A stretch of 64,000 nt of DNA from NCBI RefSeq assembly GCF_029714205.1, contig NZ_CP121648.1, forward strand, positions 3,428,001 through 3,492,000. Direction: 5' to 3'. Position numbers and translations under genes: made by a program. Positions 36,493-43,700 of this stretch are shown here, piece after piece; position 1 is the stretch's first letter; each line of letters starts with the position of its first letter. The DNA comes from Methylobacterium sp. CB376 (GTDB lineage Bacteria > Pseudomonadota > Alphaproteobacteria > Rhizobiales > Beijerinckiaceae). Below the pieces are notes generated by a model. It saw only the letters and a program-made list of their open reading frames with translations, was not told the origin of the DNA and ran no database searches.

Positions 36493-37773
36493 TCAGTTGG
36501 TCTGGCCGTCGTCCTCGTCCGCGAAGTTGCGCGGGGCCTGCGCGGCCGCCGTCATCGCGGCGGTCGGGGCGCCGACGCCGTCGCGCTTGTAGATGTCGTC
36601 GCGGAACTGCACGAGGCCGTCCGGCGTGGACCAGGCGGTGATGTAGGTCCAGTAGACCGGGATCGGCGCCAGCGGGCGGGCATCGACGCGCTGGCCGCTC
36701 TGGATGATCGCCTCGATCGTCTCCGGGTTGCCCTGCGGCGTCCCCTGCAGGATCCAGGCGACGTAGTCGCGCACGTTCTGCACGCGCACGCAGCCCGAGG
36801 AGACGAAGCGGAAATCGTCGCCGAAGATGCCCTTGGCGGGCGTGTCGTGCATGTAGACGCCGTGCGGGTTCGGGATGTTGATCCGCACGAAGCCCATCGA
36901 GTTGAGGTCGACGCCCGGATCCTGGCGGAAGCGGTAGCGGGTCGCCTCGTCGGAGCGCCAGTTCACCTGCGACGGGGCGATCTCGCGCTCGCCGTCGAAG
37001 ATCCGAATCTTGTTGTCGGTCAGGTAGTTCGGCTCCTTCTGCATCTTCGGGATCAAGTCCTTCTTGATGATAGAAGCCGGGACGGTCCAGTAGGGGTTGA
37101 AGTTCACCTCCTGGATCTTGGCGTTCATGATCGGCGACTGGCGGTCGATCTTGCCGACGCCGGCGGCGTGGCGGGTCGCGACGTGGTCGCCCTCGACCGT
37201 CTCGACCAGGGCGGCCGGGATGTTCACGATCACGTAGCGGGCGCCGAGATTGCCCGAATAGGAGCGCAGCCGCACGGCGTTGAGTTCGAGCTGGCGCAGC
37301 CGCACGTCCGCCGGCACGTTCATGGCCTGGACGGTGGTGAGGTTCATCGCGCCGGTCTCGTTGAGGCCGTGCCGGGCCTGGAACCGGCGCACCCCCGCCT
37401 CGACGTAGGAATCGTAGATCGGCGAGGAGCCCGCCGCCGGATCGAGGTCGCCCGAGACGATGAGGCGCTGGCGCAGGGCCACCACGGCGGGGCTCTTCGT
37501 ACCGACCCGCAGCCGGTCGGCGCCGGAGACCGGCTGCCAGCCGCCGCGGGCGACGATGTCGCGGTAGCGCTCGATCATCTGCTCGGTCGCGGCGAGCGTC
37601 TGCGGCGAGAGGATCGGCGTGTTCGAGCGCTGAACCCGCATCGTGGCGGCGGAATCGTAGTTCTGCGCCCATTCGGCCTGGGCGAGGCCGCGCTCCTCGG
37701 CCAGGGCCGGAAGAGCGACGGCGGTCAGCAGCGCCAGGCCAAGCGAACCGCTGAGGGAAGCGCGTGTCAGCAT
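36493..37773 (-). CDS. L,D-transpeptidase (YcbB/LdtD type)
   Basis: This 426-residue exported enzyme forms 3-3 cross-links in peptidoglycan. I chose ATG 37773 because it opens a signal peptide (LTRASLSGSLGLALLTAVALPALAEE, to about residue 26). A peptidoglycan-binding-like domain (SPAVVALRQRLIVSGDL ... VEAGVRRFQARHGLNETGAMN) spans about 93-150. The YkuD catalytic domain follows (about 175-385), with VYMHDTP (His309) and the nucleophile Cys328 in SSGCVRVQN. The Lys/Glu-rich cap insert (PASIIKKDLIPKMQKEPNYL) marks the YcbB subfamily. Such enzymes are numerous and important in polar-growing Hyphomicrobiales. Confidence 0.92.
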   Translation of the reverse strand: MLTRASLSGSLGLALLTAVALPALAEERGLAQAEWAQNYDSAATMRVQRSNTPILSPQTLAATEQMIERYRDIVARGGWQPVSGADRLRVGTKSPAVVALRQRLIVSGDLDPAAGSSPIYDSYVEAGVRRFQARHGLNETGAMNLTTVQAMNVPADVRLRQLELNAVRLRSYSGNLGARYVIVNIPAALVETVEGDHVATRHAAGVGKIDRQSPIMNAKIQEVNFNPYWTVPASIIKKDLIPKMQKEPNYLTDNKIRIFDGEREIAPSQVNWRSDEATRYRFRQDPGVDLNSMGFVRINIPNPHGVYMHDTPAKGIFGDDFRFVSSGCVRVQNVRDYVAWILQGTPQGNPETIEAIIQSGQRVDARPLAPIPVYWTYITAWSTPDGLVQFRDDIYKRDGVGAPTAAMTAAAQAPRNFADEDDGQTN

Positions 37774-38025
37774 GGGACGAAAGCTCGTGAACCTTTGGGG
37801 AGGACGGACCGGGGCGGGCGGCACGTCACCGCTCGACCCGACCGTGGCCGGATGCGGTTAAGACTCCATGGCGACCCGGCCAGATTGTGGCGGAACGGCT
37901 CAGGTCACGGGGAGACGCCGCCTTCGGTGTGGACTGCGGCGCTGCGGCAACAGGCGGTGGCACGGTCACGATTCTGCGACCGGGCGCGCGTGGCGGGGGG
38001 CGGCCGGATCGGCTAGAGCAGCCCC

Positions 38026-38466
38026 ATGACGACTCCCATGCCGACGGAGCGGCCGGCGCAGCATCCGTCGAGGCGCCGCGGCGCGGCGCAGGACCCATCG
38101 AGGCGGCGCGCCGCCGCGCGGGGCGCGTGGCCGCGGCGCCTGCGGGCGCCCCTGGCCGTGCTCGCGCTCTACGGGCTGGTGCTGCAGGCCTTCCTCGCCG
38201 GCATGGCCCCGGGTTCGGCCGCGCGCGCCGCGGGGGTGGTCTGCGCGGAGCACGGGCCGGCGGCCGAGCGTCCGGGCCCGCTCGCGGCGCATTCCTGCTG
38301 CGCGGCCGCCTGCGCGGCGCAGGCGACGCCCCTGCCTCCCCCGGCCGCGGCCCGGGCCGCCCCGGGGCGGGCGGCGATCCGGCTGGCCTGGCGGCCGGCC
38401 GCGCACGCCCTGGCGAGTCGGCCCCCGGCCCGCCCCGCCTCGGCCCGAGGCCCTCCCCTCGCGTGA
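38026..38466 (+). CDS. small exported protein upstream of the copper gene (DUF2946-like)
   Basis: This 146-residue Arg/Ala-rich protein has one hydrophobic segment (APLAVLALYGLVLQAFLAGMAPG, about residues 41-64), probably a late signal anchor, then a Cys cluster (VCAEH, HSCCAAACAAQ, about 72-98). The pattern of one helix followed by a few cysteines, right before a YcnI/PCu(A)C gene, is that of DUF2946 proteins, which accompany copper genes. The match is loose and the base composition makes open frames common, so I hold it at moderate confidence. ATG 38038 is an alternative start. Confidence 0.5.
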   Translation: MTTPMPTERPAQHPSRRRGAAQDPSRRRAAARGAWPRRLRAPLAVLALYGLVLQAFLAGMAPGSAARAAGVVCAEHGPAAERPGPLAAHSCCAAACAAQATPLPPPAAARAAPGRAAIRLAWRPAAHALASRPPARPASARGPPLA

Positions 38467-38539
38467 GCGCGGCCGCCCGGCCGCCCCGGTCCGCGGCCCC
38501 GCGGGCCGCCCCGATCCCTCACGCGAACGGATTCCCACG

Positions 38540-39511
38540 ATGTCGTGCCTTCTCCGCGGCGGCCTGACCGCCCTCCTGATCGCCTCCTCCGTCCCCGCCC
38601 TCGCCCACGCCGTGCTGGAGCGGCGCCAGGCGGGGCCCAACCAGCCCTACCGGGCCGTGGTGCAGATCGGCCATGGCTGCGACGGCAAGGCCACCACCCG
38701 GGTCACCGTCACGGTGCCGGAGGGCGTGGTCGGCGCCAAGCCGATGCCGAAGCCCGGCTGGACGCTCACCACCGTGACCGGTCCCTATTCCCGCGCCTAT
38801 CCGCACTACCACGGCGAGATCCGCGAGGGGGTCAAGGAGATCACCTGGAGCGGGGGCAACCTGCCCGACGACCAGTTCGACGAGTTCACCTTCCAGGCCC
38901 GGATCTCGGACGCGTTCAAGCCCGGCGAGACGGTCTATTTCCCGGTCCGGCAGGAATGCGGCGAGGCGCGCATCGCCTGGACGGAGATCCCGGCCGCGGG
39001 CCAGAACGCGCACGACCTGAAGACGCCCGCGCCGGGCGTGCGGATCGTGGCGGCCGCCCCGGTCACGGCCCAACAGGTCGCGGCCCAGGCGGCTCCGGCG
39101 ATCCAGGCGGGCGACCTGACGATCGAGGGGCCGTGGATCCGCGGGACGCCGGGCGGCGCCAAGGTGGCGGGCGGCTACCTGCGGGTGACCAACCGGGGCA
39201 GCGCCCCCGACCGGCTCGTCGGCGCCTCGATCCCCCTCGCGGCCCGCGGCGAGATCCACGAGATGTCGGTGGCGAACGGGGTGATGCGGATGGCGCCGGT
39301 CGAGGGCGGCCTGACGATCGAGCCCGGCAAGACCGTGGAGCTGAAGCCCGGCGGCTATCACCTGATGTTCATGGACCTGACGGGGGCCGCCAAGGCGGGC
39401 GAGGCGATCGAGGGCACGCTGACCTTCGCGCGGGCCGGCACCGTCAAGGTGACGTTCCAGGTCGGCGCGATCGGCGCGTCCGGGCCGGCCGCGCAGGAGC
39501 ACCAGCACTGA
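38540..39511 (+). CDS. YcnI (DUF1775)-PCu(A)C copper-handling fusion protein
   Basis: This 323-residue exported protein has a signal peptide ending LAHA that would leave His23 at the mature N-terminus, the copper-binding residue in YcnI proteins. Residues 23-152 are a YcnI/DUF1775 domain (HAVLERRQAGPN, then VQIGHGCDGKATTRVTVTVPEG and a second Cys in RQECGEARI). Residues about 190-310 are a PCu(A)C domain with His240, Met251, His274 and Met276 in the H-x10-M-x22-H-x-M spacing of Cu(I) chaperones that supply cytochrome oxidase. A His tail (EHQH) ends the protein. The two domains are usually separate genes; here they are one polypeptide, giving two copper sites in the periplasm. Confidence 0.9.
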   Translation: MSCLLRGGLTALLIASSVPALAHAVLERRQAGPNQPYRAVVQIGHGCDGKATTRVTVTVPEGVVGAKPMPKPGWTLTTVTGPYSRAYPHYHGEIREGVKEITWSGGNLPDDQFDEFTFQARISDAFKPGETVYFPVRQECGEARIAWTEIPAAGQNAHDLKTPAPGVRIVAAAPVTAQQVAAQAAPAIQAGDLTIEGPWIRGTPGGAKVAGGYLRVTNRGSAPDRLVGASIPLAARGEIHEMSVANGVMRMAPVEGGLTIEPGKTVELKPGGYHLMFMDLTGAAKAGEAIEGTLTFARAGTVKVTFQVGAIGASGPAAQEHQH

Positions 39512-39566
39512 GGAGCGGGACGGGGCGCCCTCGCGGCGCCCCTCCGGCCACCCACCCGCGGGTCAT

Positions 39567-39735
39567 CCGACATCCGGCTGATTGCTCCGCCATGCGGATG
39601 TCGGCGTCGCTCAGGCGCCGCGCGGGCTTGGCATACCCAATCCGCTCGATCCCTTCGGGATGGCGGATTGGGGCTTCGCTCAGGCGCCGCGCGGGCTTGT
39701 TACCCGCTCTCCGGACGTGATCGTCCGGACAGCGG
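39567..39735. repeat. composite interspersed repeat (three hairpins, two linkers)
   Basis: The element sits between convergent genes. Hairpin P is CCGACATCCG/CGGATGTCGG (39567-39604). A linker GCTCAGGCGCCGCGCGGGCT follows. Hairpin R is CCAATCCGC...GCGGATTGG with inner ATCCC/GGGAT (39637-39671). The same linker repeats at about 39678-39697. Hairpin S is CCGCT-C-TCCGGACG/CGTCCGGA-C-AGCGG (39704-39735). P and the linker recur at 50.1 and 60.65 kb. Confidence 0.85.
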
Positions 39736-39736
39736 A

Positions 39737-40993
39737 TCAGTCCACCCACTCGCCCCGGCGCATCACCGGCTCGGCGCCGCCCTCGGCGGTGAGGCCGTCG
39801 ACGTCGACCGCGGCCGAACCGATCATCCAGTCGATGTGGATCAGGCTGCGGTTGGCGCCGCGGGCCGCGAGATCCTCCTCGGACAGGCCCTGGCCGCCCT
39901 CGCGGAAACACTTGCTGTAGGCTTGGCCGAGCGCGATGTGGCTCGCCGCGTTCTCGTCGTAGAGGGTGTTGAAGAACAGCAGCCCCGAGGCCGAGATCGG
40001 CGAGGAGGCCGGCACCAGGGCGACCTCGCCCAGCCGGCGGGCGCCCTCGTCGGTGTCGAGCACGCGGGCGAGCACGTCGGCGCCGCTGCGCGCCGTCGCC
40101 TCGACGATCCGCCCGTCCGCGAAGCGCACCGCGATGTCCTCGATCAGGGTACCCTGGTAGGAGAGCGGCTTCGTCGCCGCCACCCGCCCCTCGACCCGCA
40201 GCCGGTGGGGGGTGGTGAAGACCTCCTCGGTCGGGATGTTGGCGTTGCAGATGATGCCGCTGCGCGAGGCCGAGGCGCCGCCGCACCATTCGTGGTCGTC
40301 GGCGAGCCCGACCGTCAGGTCGGTGCCCGGACCCTGGAAGCGCAGGGCCGCGTAGCGCCGCCCGTTGAGCCGGTCGGTCCGGCGGCGCAGGGCGGCGTTG
40401 TGCGCCGCCCAGGCCGCGACCGGATCCTCGCCGTCGACCCGCGAGGCGGCGAAGATCGCGTCCCACAGGCGCGCCACCGCCTCCTCCTCGGGCAGGCCCG
40501 GGAAGACGGCGCGGGCCCAGGCCGGCGTGGCCGCCGAGACGATGGTCCAGTTGGTCGCGAAGGTGGCGATCAGCTCCAGCGCCGGCTGGTAGGCCCGCGA
40601 GCGGGCGCGGTTGGCGCGCGCCACCTTGTCGGGATCCTGGCCGGACAGGAGCGAGGGATCGTCGCCCACGATGGCGAGCCGGGCGGCGCCGTTCCGGTAG
40701 GCGCTGGCCATGCCCTCGTAGAGCCAGCCCGCGGCGCGGTCGAAGGCGTCGTCGGGGGCGTGCGCGAAGCGGGCGAGCGTGGCCGCGTCGTCGCCGTAGA
40801 GCGTCGTCACCAGGGACGCGCCCGCCCGGTAGGCCTCGGCGGTGATGCGTCGGGCGAGGCCGAGGGCTTCGAGCGGCGCCGTCATCACCAGTTCCTGGCC
40901 GGGCCGCAGCCCGAGCCCGACCCGCACCGCGACCTCGGCGAGGCGGTCGAGGCGGGTTTCGTGCGCGCGGCTCATGGAAACGTGAACATTCAT
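39737..40993 (-). CDS. M29-family aminopeptidase
   Basis: This 418-residue protein belongs to the thermophilic aminopeptidase family M29 (AmpS/AmpT), cytoplasmic metal-dependent exopeptidases. Conserved features are RLDRLAEVAVRVGLGLRPGQELVMTAPLEAL at the N-terminus, DDHEWCGGASASRSGIICNANIPTEEVFTTP, and the Glu/His-rich C-terminal half (YDENAASHIALGQAYSKCF and HIDWMIGS). I chose ATG 40993, which has GAGGGA 6 bases upstream. A GTG at 41041 that overlaps the DUF2218 stop in GTGA is an alternative, adding 16 residues. It follows DUF2218 and a CoxL-like gene on the same strand. Confidence 0.88.
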   Translation of the reverse strand: MNVHVSMSRAHETRLDRLAEVAVRVGLGLRPGQELVMTAPLEALGLARRITAEAYRAGASLVTTLYGDDAATLARFAHAPDDAFDRAAGWLYEGMASAYRNGAARLAIVGDDPSLLSGQDPDKVARANRARSRAYQPALELIATFATNWTIVSAATPAWARAVFPGLPEEEAVARLWDAIFAASRVDGEDPVAAWAAHNAALRRRTDRLNGRRYAALRFQGPGTDLTVGLADDHEWCGGASASRSGIICNANIPTEEVFTTPHRLRVEGRVAATKPLSYQGTLIEDIAVRFADGRIVEATARSGADVLARVLDTDEGARRLGEVALVPASSPISASGLLFFNTLYDENAASHIALGQAYSKCFREGGQGLSEEDLAARGANRSLIHIDWMIGSAAVDVDGLTAEGGAEPVMRRGEWVD

Positions 40994-41037
40994 CGGCATT
41001 CCCTCGTGAAACGACCCTGTCGCGGTCAGCCTATCCG

Positions 41038-41349
41038 TCACGCGAGCCGCGTCCAGGCGATCCCGCCGAGATCCTCCCGGAACGCGAAGCGGGCGAGGTG
41101 CTCGGCCACCACGGCCTCCAGCCGCGCCAGGGCCTCGGCGTCGGGAGCCCTCACCCGCAGGGTCAGGCCCTCGGAATCGGCCTCGAACACGGCCTCGCGC
41201 CCCTCTCCGAAGGGGACGACGCCCCGCTCCGGGGAGAACGCCGTCTCGGGGAAGCGGTGGCTCCAGTGCTTGCAGAGCTGGGTCAGGTAACGGCTGCCCT
41301 GGGTCGTGTCGACCCGGGCCTGCGCGGTCAGCAACGACGCCCCGCTCAT
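41038..41349 (-). CDS. DUF2218 protein
   Basis: This 103-residue protein starts at an ATG that overlaps the upstream stop by four bases (ATGA). The sequence LTAQARVDTTQGSRYLTQLCKHWSHRFPETAF followed by an alternating beta pattern (AVFEADSEGLTLRVRAPDAEALARLEAVVAEHLARFAFRE) is characteristic of DUF2218, small alpha/beta proteins of unknown activity often near iron or molybdenum genes. The KHWSHRF motif holds one Cys and two His that could bind metal. Tight coupling to the CoxL-like gene suggests a linked role. Confidence 0.88.
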   Translation of the reverse strand: MSGASLLTAQARVDTTQGSRYLTQLCKHWSHRFPETAFSPERGVVPFGEGREAVFEADSEGLTLRVRAPDAEALARLEAVVAEHLARFAFREDLGGIAWTRLA

Positions 41350-43700
41350 GCGCCCTCGGCCTCCCGCAGGGCCGCCCAGATCGCCCGGGGCGTGGCCGGC
41401 ATGTTGATGTGGGCGACGCCCCGGGCCCGCAGGGCGTCGACGAGGGCGTTCATCACCGAGGGCAGCGCGCCGGCGCAGCCGGCCTCGCCGCAGCCCTTGA
41501 CGCCGAGCGGGTTGGTCTTGGCCGGAACCGGGTGGCTCTCGAAGCTCATCGGGGGCGCGTCGGCGGCGCGCGGCAGGCAGTAATCCATGAACGAGCCGGT
41601 CACGAGCTGGCCCTGCTCGTCGTAGGCCGTGCGCTCCATCAGCGCCTGGCCGATGCCCTGGATCACGCCGCCGTGGATCTGGCCCTCGACGAGGAGCGGG
41701 TTCACCACCGTGCCGAAATCGTTGACCGTGGTGTAGCGCACCACCGCGGCGACGCCCGTCTCGGGATCGACCTCGACCTCGGCGACGTGGCAGCCGTTCG
41801 GGAAGGCCGAGGGGGAGGCCTCGTGCACGTGGGCGACGTCGAGGCTGCGCGGCGCCTGCGGGTCGGGCAGGCCCTCGCGCAGCTTGGCGGCGAGGTCGAG
41901 GAGCCCGATGCCGCGATCGGTGCCCGCGACGACGAAGCGGCCGTCCTCGAAGACGATGTCGGCCGGGCCGGCCTCCAGCACGGCAGCGGCGGCCGCCCTG
42001 CCCTTCTCGATCACGAGGGCGCTCGCCTCCACGATGGCGGCGCCGCTCGCCATCAGCGACTTCGACCCGCCGGTGCCGCCGCCCGCGATGAGCTGGTCGC
42101 TGTCGCCCTGGAGCAGGCGGACCTTGTCGAGGGGGATGCCGAGGCGGTCGTGCAGCACCTGCGCGAAGGGCGTGGCGTGGCCCTGGCCGTAATCGAGGGT
42201 GCCGGTGATGATCGTCACGGTGCCGTCCGCCTCGAAGCGCAGGCCGCCCATCTCGTTCATCGGCGGCGCGGTGATCTCCAGGTAGTCGCCGATGCCGATG
42301 CCGCGCAGCAGGCCGCGCGCCTCGCTCTCGGCGCGGCGGGCCGGGAAACCGTCCCAATCCGCGGCGGCGAGGGCCCGGTCGAGCACGGCCGGGAAGTCGC
42401 CGCTGTCGTAGGTCATGCCCGAGGGGGCCGCGTAGGGCATGTCCTCCGGGCGGATCTGGTTGAGGCGGCGCAGGGCCACCCGGTCGCGGCCGGTCTCGGC
42501 GGCGGCGTTCTCGATCAGGCGCTCGATGAAGTAGTTGCCCTCCGGGCGGCCCGCGCCCCGATAGGCCCCGATCGGCGTGGTGTTGGTGTAGAGGCAGGCG
42601 ACCGCCACGTCGAAGACCGGCGTGCGGTAGACGCCGACCATGTTGCGGGCGATGTTCACGGTCTGGAACAGCGGCGAGAGCGGGTTGAGGTAGGCCCCCA
42701 TATTGCCCCGGCCGCGCACCCGGAAGGCCAGGAAGCGGCCCTCCGCGTCGAGGGCGAGCTCCGCCGTCACCGCGACGTCGCGGCCGTGATGGTCGGAGAG
42801 GAAGCTCTCGGAGCGCAGGTCCGTCCACTTGACGGGCCGCCCCAGCACCTTGGCGGCGTGGAGGAGCGGCAGGTACTCGGGATAGACCGGCGCCTTCATG
42901 CCGAAGGAGCCGCCGACATGGCCGGTGACCACCCGGACCTTGTCGCGCCCGGTCTTGAGCACCCCGTCCGCGAGGCTGTTGCGCAGGCCGAAGACGCCCT
43001 GGGAGCCCACATGCAGGGTGTAGCGCCCGTCCCCCGGCTCGTAGACGCCGATCGCCGCGCGCGGCTCCATCGGGTTGATGACGAGGCGGTTGTTGACGAG
43101 GTCGAGGCAGGTGACGTGCGCCGCGGCCGCGAAGGCGGCGTCGGTGGCGGCGCGGTCGCCGAGGGCGAAGTCGAGGGCGAGGTTGCCGGGCGCCTCGTCG
43201 TGGATGAGCGGCGCGTCGGGCGCGGCCGCCTCCTCGGCGGTGGTCACCACCGGCAGGTCCTCGATGTCGAGGATCACGGCCTCGGCGGCGTCGCGGGCCT
43301 CCGCCAGGGTCTCGGCGACCACGAGAGCCACCGGCTCGCCCGCGTAGCGCACCCGGTCGGTGGCGAGCGAGGGCTGGGGCGGCTTGCGCATCGGCGAGCC
43401 GTCCTGGTTGGTGAAGGCCATGCTGTTGCCGATACGGCCGTAGCCGTCGAGATCCGCCGCCGTGAACACGCCGAGCACGCCCGGCATCGCGCGGGCGGCC
43501 TCGGCGTCGATCCCGTTCAGCCGCCCATGCGCCACCGGGCTGCGCACGAAGACCGCGCGGGCCTGCCCCTCAAGGGCGAGGTCGTCCGTGTAGCGCCCCT
43601 GCCCCTGCACCAGCACGGGATCCTCGGCCCGCGGCACCGGCTGACCGATGCCGAACTGCTGGGGGGCCGCAAAGTCGCGCGCGTCGGGACGGGCATTCAT
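41346..43700 (-). CDS. xanthine dehydrogenase-family molybdopterin-binding (CoxL-like) subunit
   Basis: This 784-residue molybdenum hydroxylase large subunit of the xanthine oxidase/aerobic CO dehydrogenase family starts at ATG 43700. The first domain begins GIGQPVPRAEDPVLVQGQGRYTDDL. Molybdopterin-binding segments include VTGHVGGSFGMKAPVYPEY, GAYRGAGRPEGNYFIERLIE and GGGTGGSKSLMASG. The catalytic Glu is in GVKGCGEAGC near the C-terminus. The active-site loop is not the VAYRCSFR of true CO dehydrogenase, so it probably oxidises another substrate such as an aldehyde or N-heterocycle. The FAD (CoxM) and [2Fe-2S] (CoxS) subunits are not adjacent, and its first 131 bases overlap the upstream glycosyltransferase frame. 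Confidence 0.9.
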   Translation of the reverse strand: MNARPDARDFAAPQQFGIGQPVPRAEDPVLVQGQGRYTDDLALEGQARAVFVRSPVAHGRLNGIDAEAARAMPGVLGVFTAADLDGYGRIGNSMAFTNQDGSPMRKPPQPSLATDRVRYAGEPVALVVAETLAEARDAAEAVILDIEDLPVVTTAEEAAAPDAPLIHDEAPGNLALDFALGDRAATDAAFAAAAHVTCLDLVNNRLVINPMEPRAAIGVYEPGDGRYTLHVGSQGVFGLRNSLADGVLKTGRDKVRVVTGHVGGSFGMKAPVYPEYLPLLHAAKVLGRPVKWTDLRSESFLSDHHGRDVAVTAELALDAEGRFLAFRVRGRGNMGAYLNPLSPLFQTVNIARNMVGVYRTPVFDVAVACLYTNTTPIGAYRGAGRPEGNYFIERLIENAAAETGRDRVALRRLNQIRPEDMPYAAPSGMTYDSGDFPAVLDRALAAADWDGFPARRAESEARGLLRGIGIGDYLEITAPPMNEMGGLRFEADGTVTIITGTLDYGQGHATPFAQVLHDRLGIPLDKVRLLQGDSDQLIAGGGTGGSKSLMASGAAIVEASALVIEKGRAAAAAVLEAGPADIVFEDGRFVVAGTDRGIGLLDLAAKLREGLPDPQAPRSLDVAHVHEASPSAFPNGCHVAEVEVDPETGVAAVVRYTTVNDFGTVVNPLLVEGQIHGGVIQGIGQALMERTAYDEQGQLVTGSFMDYCLPRAADAPPMSFESHPVPAKTNPLGVKGCGEAGCAGALPSVMNALVDALRARGVAHINMPATPRAIWAALREAEGA

